Shown here one piece after another: positions 39,899 to 48,533 of a DNA stretch of 64,000 nt (positions are counted from its first letter, which is position 1; every line of letters begins with the position of its first letter). Both the position numbers and the translations under genes were made by a program. Source of the stretch: Taylorella equigenitalis ATCC 35865 (GTDB taxonomy: Bacteria > Pseudomonadota > Gammaproteobacteria > Burkholderiales > Burkholderiaceae_B); contig NC_018108.1 of the NCBI RefSeq assembly GCF_000276685.1, positions 1,116,001-1,180,000 on the forward strand, read 5' to 3'. Under the pieces are notes generated by a model. That model had not been told where the DNA came from. It was given only the letters and a program-made list of their open reading frames with translations, and did not search any database.

Positions 39899-40840
39899 TC
39901 ACGAGTATTTAGATTTACTTAAAAATTCAACTCCACCTATAAAACTAGTTTTTATGGCTTTTACTAAAGCTTCTATAGCCTTAGTTCTGGGAAATGTTTT
40001 TCTATATACTACGCCCACTTCCCTACAGGCAGAGGTCTCTTCAATATCTACGAATTTAATATTATTGAGATCCTTACCTTCATGTACAACACTTTTTGGT
40101 ACTAAAGTTATACCTAGCCCAGCTGAAACCATATGTAGAATTGTGTGAAGCGAAGAACCTTCAAAAGATCTTAGGGCTCGCTCCTTAGGATTATTTAAGT
40201 ACACTTCTGGCAATGATTTTATTATTTGGTCTCTTAGGCAATGACCCGCACCGAGTAGCAGCATGGTTTCCCTTTGAACCTCTTTAATGGATATTAATTT
40301 TTTATTTGACCACGGATGATTATTATTAAGGGCTAATACAAAATCTTCCTTGTACAGAGGAATATACTCAAGTTGTGGTTCGTCGATTTTTTGCGTAATT
40401 GCCATAATTGCACAATCGATTTCATTAGTTTTTAATCTATCAAATAATTGAGTTGTAAATTCTTCGTATAGTACCAATGGAATTTGGGGTGCTACCTCTC
40501 TAAGCCTGCTTATAAGCTTGGGCAATATATAAGGAGCCACCGTATAAATTATCCCAAGTCGCAATGGTCCGACTAACGGGTCTTGTCCTCTAGTAGCTGT
40601 ATCATAAATATCATCACAGGCCTCGATGACTCTCTGAGCTTGATCTACTATTCTTTGTCCAATCGGAGTGGTAGTTATTTCACCTGACCCTCTCTCAAAA
40701 ATAACTACATTTAACTCATTCTCCAGTTTTTTAATAGCTACTGAAAGTGTGGGTTGACTAACATTCATTGCCTCTGCTGCACGAGCATAATGTTTAGCCT
40801 TATACACTGCCAATACATATTTGAGTTCCATAAGTTTCAT
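39899..40840 (-). CDS. oxyR: OxyR-type LysR regulator lacking the second redox cysteine
   Basis: This is a LysR-family peroxide regulator of 313 residues. The N-terminal helix-turn-helix is HYARAAEAMNVSQPTLSVAIKKLENELNV. The sensing motif GHCLRDQ carries Cys201, equivalent to E. coli Cys199. The partner that should be Cys at residue 210 (E. coli Cys208) is Leu in the sequence IIKSLPEV. The only later cysteine is in ETSACREVGV. The gene follows recG by 13 bp, the usual betaproteobacterial pairing, which supports the OxyR call. A single-cysteine sensor would need another way to stabilise the oxidised state. One TGGCAATG copy is at 40208. Confidence 0.88.
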   Translation of the reverse strand: MKLMELKYVLAVYKAKHYARAAEAMNVSQPTLSVAIKKLENELNVVIFERGSGEITTTPIGQRIVDQAQRVIEACDDIYDTATRGQDPLVGPLRLGIIYTVAPYILPKLISRLREVAPQIPLVLYEEFTTQLFDRLKTNEIDCAIMAITQKIDEPQLEYIPLYKEDFVLALNNNHPWSNKKLISIKEVQRETMLLLGAGHCLRDQIIKSLPEVYLNNPKERALRSFEGSSLHTILHMVSAGLGITLVPKSVVHEGKDLNNIKFVDIEETSACREVGVVYRKTFPRTKAIEALVKAIKTSFIGGVEFLSKSKYS

Positions 40841-40853
40841 AAAGTATCTCCAA

Positions 40854-42896
40854 TTAAGACCTTAATAGTTCTTCTTTTCCAAATGTCCATCTATCTATGT
40901 GATTTTGCACCAAGTCAGGATAGTTTCTGATAAGATTTTTTGCCTCATCTCTAACAAATTCCAAAGTGGCGGTATCTACTTGAATTTGGGCGAAACGAAG
41001 CATTGCCACCCCAGATTGCTTCTGTCCAAGAAGTTCACCAGGACCTCGAATTTCAAGGTCCCTGCGGGCGATTTCAAAGCCGTCAGTAGTTTCATACATC
41101 GCCTTTAAACGCTCTTTTCCAACTACGGTAAGGGGCTCTTGGTAAATCAAAATACAAGTAGATGAATTTTGACCGCGACCAACCCTTCCTCTTAGCTGAT
41201 GTAACTGGGCTAATCCGAATCGCTCTGCATGTTCTATAACCATAATCGAAGCATTTGGCACATCAACTCCAACTTCAATTACAGTCGTTGCTACTAAAAT
41301 TTGACATTCATTGTCTTTAAATTTTTGCATGATATCGTTTTTTTCGGATGATTTTAGTTGTCCATGAACCAGTCCTACTTTTATATCTGGCAATAAATTT
41401 CGAATCCAATTATACGTATCTACAGCTGATTGAAGTTGCAGAGCCTCACTTTCCTCGACCAAAGGACAAACCCAATACGCCTGCAGTCCTTTTTTTACTT
41501 CGTCTCTTATATGAAAAGCAACCTGATCACGCCTCTCTTTTTTAATAAGTTTAGTCAGAATTGGTGTCCGACCAGGAGGGAGTTCATCTATAGTAGATAC
41601 ATCAATATCAGCTAAATATGACATAGCTAAAGTTCTAGGTATGGGAGTGGCACTCATGCTTAATTGATGAGGTATATACTCACCCAATTCACCCTTTTTA
41701 TTCAAAGTCAATCTTTGGATAACTCCAAACCTATGTTGCTCATCAACTATCAACAACCCTAAGTTAGCAAATTCAACTTTCTCTTGAATTAAAGCCTGAG
41801 TCCCAATAACGAAATTAGCAGTTGATTTTAAAATAGCCTCATATACTGAATTTTTCTCTTTTGCAGAGAGGCTTCCATAGAGTCGCACAATTTCAATTCC
41901 TAGAGGATTAAACCACTTACTAAGTTTAAGATAATGCTGCTCAGCTAAAATCTCCGTCGGAGCCATGAGGGCAACCTGATATCCATTAGATATAACTAAG
42001 GAAGCGGCTAAAGCTGCGACAATAGTTTTACCACTTCCAACATCACCTTGTAGCAACCTATTCATAGGTTTTGGCTTTTTTAAATCCTCAGTTATTTCCG
42101 ATATAACTCTTTTTTGAGCACCAGTTAACTCTAATAAAAATTCATTAATAACGCCCTCAAACAAAGACCTATCATTTAGTTCCAAGGGAATCGCTTTTAA
42201 CTGCTCTCTTTTATCTCTAGCCAGCTGTAAAGTAAGTTGCTGTGCTAATAGCTCATCAAAAACTAAACGATGCCACGCAGGATGAGTTTTATTTTCTATA
42301 CTTTTCGCTTCACTTAATTTTGGATTATGTAACGTAAAAATAGCTTCTTCAAATGCTGGAAGTGAATATTTGTTTAAGATTTGGGGTGGCAATGTATCCC
42401 TAAAATCACCGTTTGTCTTTGCTAACTCAAGATTAAGTTTTATTTTTTTCCGTAAAACATCTTGAGTAAGACCTGCTGTAGTTGAGTAGATAGGCGTCAG
42501 ATTAGCTGGCAATGGATCTGTAATTTTTTTTATCTCAGGATGAATTATTGTGCATCCCCATTTAGGGCTTCCTTTAACTAATCCTCTTACTCTAACAACA
42601 GGACCTGATTTTAAGTAACCCACTAAATTAGGGTAAAAGTGTATCCAACGTAGAGACAGAGTTCCAGAATCATCACTGAGGGTAGCTGTTAAAGTTTTTT
42701 TATTCCCGTAGGATATATCAACATCATATATCCGTCCTTCAAATTGTTGCTTTAAATCTGGTTGTGCTTGAGATATGGGTGTAATGACAGTCTCATCTTC
42801 ATATCTTAAAGGTATCCAAAGTGCAAAGTCTATAGGTCGAATAAGACCCAACTTTGCAATTTTGTTATCAATAGAAGCCTGAGATGTTCTAGCCAT
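40854..42896 (-). CDS. recG: ATP-dependent DNA helicase RecG
   Basis: RecG remodels stalled forks and Holliday junctions. The N-terminal wedge/OB domain is followed by the helicase motifs LLQGDVGSGKTIVAALAA, MAPTEILAEQHY, LIVDEQHRFGVIQR, MSATPIPRTLAMS, and the C-terminal QLRGRVGRG and TRG-type motif DLEIRGPGELLGQKQSG. The length of 680 is near E. coli (693). It lies 3 bp from ridA and upstream of oxyR. Three TGGCAATG copies (41001, 42387, 42507) are in this gene. Confidence 0.96.
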   Translation of the reverse strand: MARTSQASIDNKIAKLGLIRPIDFALWIPLRYEDETVITPISQAQPDLKQQFEGRIYDVDISYGNKKTLTATLSDDSGTLSLRWIHFYPNLVGYLKSGPVVRVRGLVKGSPKWGCTIIHPEIKKITDPLPANLTPIYSTTAGLTQDVLRKKIKLNLELAKTNGDFRDTLPPQILNKYSLPAFEEAIFTLHNPKLSEAKSIENKTHPAWHRLVFDELLAQQLTLQLARDKREQLKAIPLELNDRSLFEGVINEFLLELTGAQKRVISEITEDLKKPKPMNRLLQGDVGSGKTIVAALAASLVISNGYQVALMAPTEILAEQHYLKLSKWFNPLGIEIVRLYGSLSAKEKNSVYEAILKSTANFVIGTQALIQEKVEFANLGLLIVDEQHRFGVIQRLTLNKKGELGEYIPHQLSMSATPIPRTLAMSYLADIDVSTIDELPPGRTPILTKLIKKERRDQVAFHIRDEVKKGLQAYWVCPLVEESEALQLQSAVDTYNWIRNLLPDIKVGLVHGQLKSSEKNDIMQKFKDNECQILVATTVIEVGVDVPNASIMVIEHAERFGLAQLHQLRGRVGRGQNSSTCILIYQEPLTVVGKERLKAMYETTDGFEIARRDLEIRGPGELLGQKQSGVAMLRFAQIQVDTATLEFVRDEAKNLIRNYPDLVQNHIDRWTFGKEELLRS

Positions 42897-42899
42897 AAC

Positions 42900-43286
42900 T
42901 TAAAAAACTGCAATAGCCTCGGCTTCGAAAAGTGCACCTTTAGGAAGCTCAGAAATCTCCACAGTAGATCTAGCAGGAAATGGCTGATCAAAAAATGATT
43001 TCATAATTTCATTAACAATAGAGAAGTCTTTAAGATCAACCATAAAAAGTGTCAGCTTAACTATATTATTAAGATCTCCACCTGCTTCTTTTACTATTTC
43101 TCTTATATTTTCAAATACTTGCTTTACTTGGTCTTCTAGAACATCTGAAATTAGATTATTTGTTCCTGGTACAAGACCAATTTGTCCAGACATATAAAGT
43201 GTCTTAGTTGATTCAATAAGCACCCCCTGCGAATATGGTCCTATAGCCGCAGGAGCAAGTTCAGTCTGAATTATTTTTTTGTTCAT
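42900..43286 (-). CDS. ridA: RidA family imine/enamine deaminase
   Basis: RidA hydrolyses reactive 2-aminoacrylate and related imines, protecting PLP enzymes. The 128-residue length, PAAIGPYSQGVLIESTKTLY, the signature RSTVEISELPKGALFEAEAIA with its key Arg, and the trimeric YjgF fold pattern are all present. It is the first gene of the ridA-recG-oxyR run and divergent from fbpA. Confidence 0.95.
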   Translation of the reverse strand: MNKKIIQTELAPAAIGPYSQGVLIESTKTLYMSGQIGLVPGTNNLISDVLEDQVKQVFENIREIVKEAGGDLNNIVKLTLFMVDLKDFSIVNEIMKSFFDQPFPARSTVEISELPKGALFEAEAIAVF

Positions 43287-43357
43287 AAGTAAGTCCTTGT
43301 TAATTAACTTAATTTTATATTATTGGCATAATAATTAAAAACTTTAAACATAAAAAA

Positions 43358-43386
43358 TTGACAACAATTTCAAAAGAAATTATTAT
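43358..43386 (+). promoter_or_regulatory. Consensus promoter of fbpABC
   Basis: TTGACA (43358-43363) and TATTAT (43381-43386) are 17 bp apart. Start near 43393. This shows that the longer reading frame starting at 43358 is not the translation start. Confidence 0.8.
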
Positions 43387-43390
43387 TGCG

Positions 43391-43410
43391 ATTGAAAATC
43401 ATTCTTATTT
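43391..43410 (+). promoter_or_regulatory. Probable Fur operator at the fbpABC start site
   Basis: GATTGAAAATCATTCTTATT contains GATT-GAA-AATC and ATCATT elements of a degenerate Fur box and covers the predicted transcription start. It is weaker than the other Fur-like sites in the window. Confidence 0.5.
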
Positions 43411-43429
43411 ACAAAAGGTCAATTTATAT

Positions 43430-44443
43430 ATGAATTTCAAAAACATTTTAAAACCCGTGGTTTTAGCCTTGTCTTTAGGTGCTGCTAGTGTACAAGCTGC
43501 TGATGTTGTTAATATCTACACTACTCGTGAACCAGGGCTATTAAAACCTATTCTTGAAGCATTTGAAAAAGATACAGGAATTAAAGCTGAGACAGTATTT
43601 GTAAAAGACGGTCTAGCTGAAAGGGTTGAGAGTGAAGGTGACAAATCTCCAGCTGATGTTTTGATGGTAGTGGATATTTCTCAACTTACAAATTTAGTTG
43701 AACGTGGTTTAACACAACCTACAGACTCAAAAGTATTAACAGAAGTTATTCCTGAACAGTACCGTGACCCAAATAACCATTGGTTTGCATTATCCTTAAG
43801 ATATCGAGTTTTATATGCACGTAAAGACATGCCTTTAGATTCGTTTAACTACGAAGATCTTGCAGATCCTAAATATAAAGGTCGCGTATGCATTCGCTCA
43901 GGCAAACACCCATATAATGCTACTCTATTCGGTGCGATGATTGCTCATAATGGCGTAGAAGAAACAGAAGCATTCCTTAAAGGCGTTAAAGCTAACTTAG
44001 CCCGTAAAGCAACTGGCGGTGACCGTAATGTTGCTAGGGATATCTTAGGTGGTATTTGTGATTTAGGTTTCGCAAACTCTTACTACGTCGGAAAAATGTA
44101 TGCCGATCCTAAACAAAAAGAATGGGCTGAAGCAATTAAAGTTATTAAACCTACTTTCAAGAAAACTGGCGGTACACACGCAAATATCTCTGGAGCTGCT
44201 GTAGCTAAGTATGCACCAAATAAAGATAATGCCGTTAAACTTCTTGAGTACCTAGTTGGACCTACAGCTCAAGAGATGTACGCTAAAGTTAACTATGAAC
44301 ACCCAATTCGTGCAGGCGTAGCACCAGACCCTATTATTGCTGAATTCGGAGAGTTCAAAGCGGATACATTGCCACTTATCGAAGTGCCAAAACACCGCAA
44401 AACTGCAACTGAAATTGTAGAAAAAATTGGTTTTGATGACTAA
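43430..44443 (+). CDS. fbpA: Periplasmic ferric-iron-binding protein FbpA
   Basis: FbpA carries ferric iron from the outer-membrane receptors to the FbpBC importer. I start at the ATG at 43430 (AAAGG at 43413-43418), which gives a clean signal peptide ending SVQA before ADVVNIYTTREPG. The adjacent iron-ligand tyrosines are Tyr218-Tyr219 in FANSYYVGKM. IRSGKHPYNATLFGA and the LEYLVGPTAQ segment match the family. The length of 337 is normal. A hairpin with a T tract follows the stop, so FbpA is probably made in excess over the permease. One TGGCAATG copy is at 44367. Confidence 0.94.
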   Translation: MNFKNILKPVVLALSLGAASVQAADVVNIYTTREPGLLKPILEAFEKDTGIKAETVFVKDGLAERVESEGDKSPADVLMVVDISQLTNLVERGLTQPTDSKVLTEVIPEQYRDPNNHWFALSLRYRVLYARKDMPLDSFNYEDLADPKYKGRVCIRSGKHPYNATLFGAMIAHNGVEETEAFLKGVKANLARKATGGDRNVARDILGGICDLGFANSYYVGKMYADPKQKEWAEAIKVIKPTFKKTGGTHANISGAAVAKYAPNKDNAVKLLEYLVGPTAQEMYAKVNYEHPIRAGVAPDPIIAEFGEFKADTLPLIEVPKHRKTATEIVEKIGFDD

Positions 44444-44464
44444 ATCCTAAATTTGAATGCGTGT

Positions 44465-44499
44465 ACAAAGGGATGAGTCTATCATCCCTTTGTTTTTTG
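44465..44499 (+). terminator. Intercistronic terminator between fbpA and fbpB
   Basis: A 12-bp perfect stem (ACAAAGGGATGA / TCATCCCTTTGT) with a 5-base loop is followed by TTTTTT. It lies inside the operon, 13 bp before the fbpB ATG, and would allow partial read-through. Confidence 0.85.
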
Positions 44500-44511
44500 T
44501 ATACTTACGAA

Positions 44512-46179
44512 ATGCCAAAATTAAAAAGAAATAACTATCATTCAAAGTTGACTTGGGTCGCATATGTAGCAACCGCTATCGTGTTATTACCTATTGCCTC
44601 CCTATTATTGATATCTATTTTTGGCGACTTTAGTGAGTGGTCTCACCTATTACGTTATTCCCTTCCAAATACAGCTTTAAATACTGTTTTGCTATTAATA
44701 GGGGTCGCAATATTTGTAGGAGCTGTTGGTACAGGTGCCGCATGGCTGACTGCTGCTTACATTTTCCCAACTAGAAATATATTGATATGGGCTATGTTAT
44801 TGCCATTATCAGTGCCATCTTACATTATGGCATTCTCATATCTAGATCTAACTCATACTCTTGGACCAATTCAGAGTACTATTCGAGATATTTTAGGATA
44901 CTCCTCTCCCAGAGACTTTAGATTACCAGATATCCGCGACATGGGTATTTTTGGAGCCGTAATAGTACTTGGGCTATCTTTGTACTCATACGTCTATTTA
45001 AGTGTTAGAGTCATGTTTATGAGTCAATCGGCAAATTTAATTGAAGCTGCTAGGACCTTAGGGTGTAGTCCATCACGAGCTTTTATGCGGGTTATGTTAC
45101 CAATGGCCCGTCCAGCAATTGCAGTTGGTATAAGCCTAGCATTGCTCGAAACCTTAAATGATATAGGAGCCTCTGAGTTTCTAGGCATCCAAACGATGAC
45201 TGTTTCGATTTATACAGAATGGACTACCAAACATAACATGCAAGCAGCTGCTCAGATTGCGATGGTTATGTTGGCAGTAGTTACCGTTATTCTTTATATA
45301 GAAAGAATCAGCAGAAATCGTCAAAGATATTCAAACACACAAAAATTAAAGCCTATAGAACCCGTTAGGCTTCATGGCTATAAAGCTCTGTTAGCTATAT
45401 TTTTTGGATGGTTACCTATTATTGTAGGTTTCTTCTTCCCTGCTTCGTACTTAACCTATGAAACCTATATACGTATCGGAAATTACGGTAGAGTTTCATC
45501 TGACTTGTTCGATGCTACATTTAACACATTTATATTAGCTTCTATTGCCACAGTAATTACAGTATGTTTAGGTCTTTTGATAGCATGGGTTGTACGAAAT
45601 CCAAGATATAAATTTGGAAAAATTCTAGTTAGACTAGCTACTATAGGGTATGCCGTACCTGCTTCAGTAATATCAATCGGATTAATCTATCCGCTTGGTC
45701 ATATAGATGATTTCCTAAGCTCAGTAATTGAGTATTTTACAAGTGCCCCTCCCCAACTATATATAACTGGAAGTATTGCGGGGCTTGTGATTATTTATGT
45801 AATCCGTTTCTTGTTAATTAGTACTGGTGGGCTTGAAGCAGGACTTTCAAGAATACCGATATCGCTAGATAATGCAGCTAGTTCACTCGGAATGAAGTCA
45901 AATAGAACTTTTTTTAAAGTGCATCTGCCTCTCTTAAAACCCGCATTAGGTTCGGCGGCATTATTAGTTTTCGTAGATTCAATGAAAGAACTATCAGCCA
46001 CCCTACTACTTAGACCTTTAAGTTTTGAAACCCTTTCAACTTGGCTATATGCTGAGGCTGCTAGAGAAACCTATGAAGAAGGTGCTATTGCCGCTTTGCT
46101 TATAGTTCTCGTAGGTATATTGCCTGTTATATTTTTAGCACGCCCTCATTTAAGGCATGCAATTAATGATCATGAATGA
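44512..46179 (+). CDS. fbpB: Ferric-iron ABC transporter permease FbpB
   Basis: FbpB is the inner-membrane channel of the ferric importer. It is a tandem duplication with two sets of about six membrane segments and two EAA loops: EAARTLGCSPSRAFMRVMLP in the first half and LDNAASSLGMKSNRTFFKVHLPLLKP in the second. The ATG at 44512 (MPKLKRNNYHSK) is chosen because the frame upstream of it runs through the terminator hairpin. The length is 555. It overlaps fbpC. Confidence 0.93.
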   Translation: MPKLKRNNYHSKLTWVAYVATAIVLLPIASLLLISIFGDFSEWSHLLRYSLPNTALNTVLLLIGVAIFVGAVGTGAAWLTAAYIFPTRNILIWAMLLPLSVPSYIMAFSYLDLTHTLGPIQSTIRDILGYSSPRDFRLPDIRDMGIFGAVIVLGLSLYSYVYLSVRVMFMSQSANLIEAARTLGCSPSRAFMRVMLPMARPAIAVGISLALLETLNDIGASEFLGIQTMTVSIYTEWTTKHNMQAAAQIAMVMLAVVTVILYIERISRNRQRYSNTQKLKPIEPVRLHGYKALLAIFFGWLPIIVGFFFPASYLTYETYIRIGNYGRVSSDLFDATFNTFILASIATVITVCLGLLIAWVVRNPRYKFGKILVRLATIGYAVPASVISIGLIYPLGHIDDFLSSVIEYFTSAPPQLYITGSIAGLVIIYVIRFLLISTGGLEAGLSRIPISLDNAASSLGMKSNRTFFKVHLPLLKPALGSAALLVFVDSMKELSATLLLRPLSFETLSTWLYAEAARETYEEGAIAALLIVLVGILPVIFLARPHLRHAINDHE

Positions 46180-46942
46180 TACTAATAATTTCCAAAATAT
46201 TCTTGAAGTCCGTGATTTAAAGCTTGGATATGAAGTAGATAATAAGTTTAAAACTGTTATCCAAGATCTAAACTTTGATCTAGAAAAAGGCGAAATAGCT
46301 TGCCTACTTGGTCCTTCTGGGGGAGGCAAAACTACCGTATTACGTGCAATTGCAGGTTTTGAGCCTGTTTACGAAGGTACTATTTTTGTAGATGGAAAAT
46401 GCTTTTCTCGAAAAGGTGAAATGGTTCCTCCTGAAAAACGTCAGATAGGTATGATGTTTCAAGACTATGCTTTATTTCCCCACATGGATATAAAGCAAAA
46501 TGTTTCATTTGGTCTATACAAACTGCCTAAATCTCAGTCTAAGGAAATAACTAAAGATATGCTTAATCTAGTTGGACTTTCTGAGTATAAAAATAATTTT
46601 CCTCATGAGTTAAGCGGTGGCCAACAACAACGTGTAGCTTTAGCAAGAGCATTGGCACCAAATCCCAAATTATTATTGTTGGATGAGCCATTTTCTAACC
46701 TCGATGTAGATACTCGAGAAAAACTTGCATTGGACGTGCGCAAGATTTTAAAAAATAAGGGTATGAGTGCAATTTTAGTCACACATAATCAAGTTGAAGC
46801 ATTTGCTTTTGCGGATAAAATCGGTATTATTAACGATGGTAAACTTGTTCAGTGGGGCACTCCTGAATCATACTTAAATTGTGCAGATGAAAAAATTAAA
46901 AGCTATATACGCAAAGACGTAGTTCAAGCATACGATAGATAG
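46166..46942 (+). CDS. fbpC: Ferric-iron ABC transporter ATPase FbpC
   Basis: FbpC drives iron uptake through FbpB. Walker A is LLGPSGGGKTTVLRA, the Q loop MMFQDYALFPHM, the signature HELSGGQQQRVALARAL, Walker B LLLLDEPFSNLD and the switch His in LVTHNQVEA. The length of about 258 is shorter than N. gonorrhoeae FbpC (about 350), so the C-terminal regulatory domain is missing. There are three in-frame ATGs (46157, 46166, 46172). I take 46166, 10 bases after AAGG, but the choice is not certain. Confidence 0.92.
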   Translation: MIMNDTNNFQNILEVRDLKLGYEVDNKFKTVIQDLNFDLEKGEIACLLGPSGGGKTTVLRAIAGFEPVYEGTIFVDGKCFSRKGEMVPPEKRQIGMMFQDYALFPHMDIKQNVSFGLYKLPKSQSKEITKDMLNLVGLSEYKNNFPHELSGGQQQRVALARALAPNPKLLLLDEPFSNLDVDTREKLALDVRKILKNKGMSAILVTHNQVEAFAFADKIGIINDGKLVQWGTPESYLNCADEKIKSYIRKDVVQAYDR

Positions 46943-46943
46943 A

Positions 46944-46972
46944 AAAAAGCCCCAACTAAATGGGGCTTTTTA
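46944..46972 (+). terminator. Terminator of the fbpABC operon
   Basis: A 10-bp perfect stem (AAAAAGCCCC / GGGGCTTTTT) with an 8-base loop lies just after the fbpC stop. Confidence 0.9.
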
Positions 46973-46975
46973 ATT

Positions 46976-47250
46976 CATACGTAAAGATACGTATTTAAAT
47001 TTTGGTTGAGATTGTTTGTAGTGAAAATAATTTTTTTATTTTTTATGAACAAATATATAGTTACCAAATTTCTCGAAATAGTTCGAATAAAAAGTATTGA
47101 ATTCCTTATAGAAGAATTAATTTTAGCTTGGCAGGACTATGAGATTAGCAATGATACATATCAGAATAGAATTAGTTTCTGGCTAAAAAAAGTGAAATCC
47201 TTTTTAAAGATACACCTAGTATCAATCCAGAAATAGAATTCCTTGACAAT
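46976..47250. other. A+T-rich gap with one doubtful ORF
   Basis: Between the fbpC terminator and the methyltransferase remnant there is an ORF on + whose first ATG is 47045 (63 residues to 47236, MNKYIVTKFLEIV...). It has no recognisable domain or good ribosome site. It may be noise or a scrap of the lost partner of the neighbouring methyltransferase. Nothing else is visible. Confidence 0.3.
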
Positions 47251-48525
47251 TTATTCTTCAAAGTAGGTAGGCCATAAATCTTCAAGTCTTTTTGCAATGT
47301 GAAAACCCAATAATGGAGGCACAGCATTACCTATAAGTTTGTAAACCTTAGAACCAGAAATTCCATTATTACCTGACTTAACGAATGAATAATCATCAGG
47401 AAAATTTTGAATTCTTGCACATTCACGAATTGTTAAACGTCTTTCAATCATGCCTTCATTTAGTTCTTTGATATATTTACCACCGTTTATTTCAGACAAC
47501 CTTCTAAATTCAATATTTCCATGATGTTCTGATCTGATTGTAGGTGATATTCCATCCAGGTTGATTTCAATTTACCCTTGAAGTTTTCTTCCAAGGTACT
47601 TAGCCTTAGAATAAATTTTCTGATCTTCATCTTCTGCAACATCAGGTTCAAGCAAACCATGCAGAACTTCAGAAATTTTTACATAAGGTTTAAGATTTTC
47701 ATAAAACTGCTTAGAATGAGTAATAAGTGGGTAAGGATCTAAATCCAAATTTTTATCTAAATTTTCAAGTTTGGACAATATACCATTTGACAGAGATTTT
47801 TTTGAACACCTATAAAAATTACTTTTTCTCTACTTTGCGAAACACCAAAATCAGCTGCCATAAAAATTCTTGATGGAAATACTAAATACCCCCATCGGAT
47901 ATATTCCTAAAATCAGATTCGATTATTTTTTTGCATCCCCAAGACTTATTAATCCTTTAACATTTTCAGCAACAAATATCTTTGGTTCTGTAATTCGTAT
48001 GACTTCTCTCATCCATATATATAAATTACCTCAATTTTCTAAACATGGAGAATCAATAACAATGCTTTCATTAGAGTGGCTCATTTTCGAATTAAAACCT
48101 AAATGTTTTCCAGATACAGAAAAGTCCTGACATGGGAAGCCACCTGTCAAAACGTCTATAGAGTCAGGAATTTTCTTTAGTTCAGAATTGTGTGATTTAA
48201 CAAGTTCAACAATACTTGCTACTTTAAATATAGATGGGTCACGGCGAAAATAGTTATCCCAAACTATTTTCGCATCTGGTTTTATGTCATTTGCAAAGAC
48301 AGTCTTAAACCTTGTCTTTGGTAAAAGAATATGTGTCTTATCTAAATCTTTAATTTTCCAATGGGGGTGAACATTTATGTTGTATTGGGATTTAAGAATA
48401 GGAAATCCTCCTTCAAATCCCAAATCTAACCCACCACAACCTGAAAAAAGCGAAAGTACATTTAAACTTTTACTTTCTCAACTTACTTTTAATGAATGAT
48501 TAGATTTTGAAGACTCATATTTCAT
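47251..48525 (-). pseudogene. Broken DNA cytosine-5 methyltransferase gene
   Basis: The minus strand carries all the pieces of a C5 DNA methyltransferase in order. From ATG 48525 it reads MKYESSKSNHSLKVS and then an in-frame TGA (48480-48478). Motif I LSLFSGCGGLDLGFEGG and motif IV with the catalytic Cys (TGGFPCQDFSVSGKHLG) follow. After a frame change comes [21 protein letters not shown] (partly motifs V/VI region), then a slip at an A7 tract near 47930, then motif VIII FGVSQSREKVIFIGV in another frame. YSKAKYLGRKLQG is next and then a TAA (near 47570) in a frame that continues in phase to [18 protein letters not shown] (motif IX) and [12 protein letters not shown] (motif X). At least two nonsense codons and several frameshifts make it inactive. 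The specificity is unknown and no restriction gene is seen. Confidence 0.85.
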
Positions 48526-48533
48526 TTAATCAA

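Noticed and set aside
32798-40208. Long stretches without the TGGCAATG motif (7.4 kb here; 5.7 kb at 44.4-50.1 kb) as signs of recent transfer.
   Set aside because: With a mean spacing of about 2.3 kb, gaps of this size are expected by chance among ~28 intervals, so they cannot be read as foreign islands from this window alone.
43358-43430. The longer fbpA start at 43358 (24 extra residues).
   Set aside because: These bases are the promoter (TTGACA-17-TATTAT) and a Fur-like site; the ATG at 43430 begins a proper signal peptide.
47920-47945. Phase variation of the methyltransferase through the A7 tract.
   Set aside because: Changing the tract length would not restore the gene, because other frameshifts and two stop codons remain.
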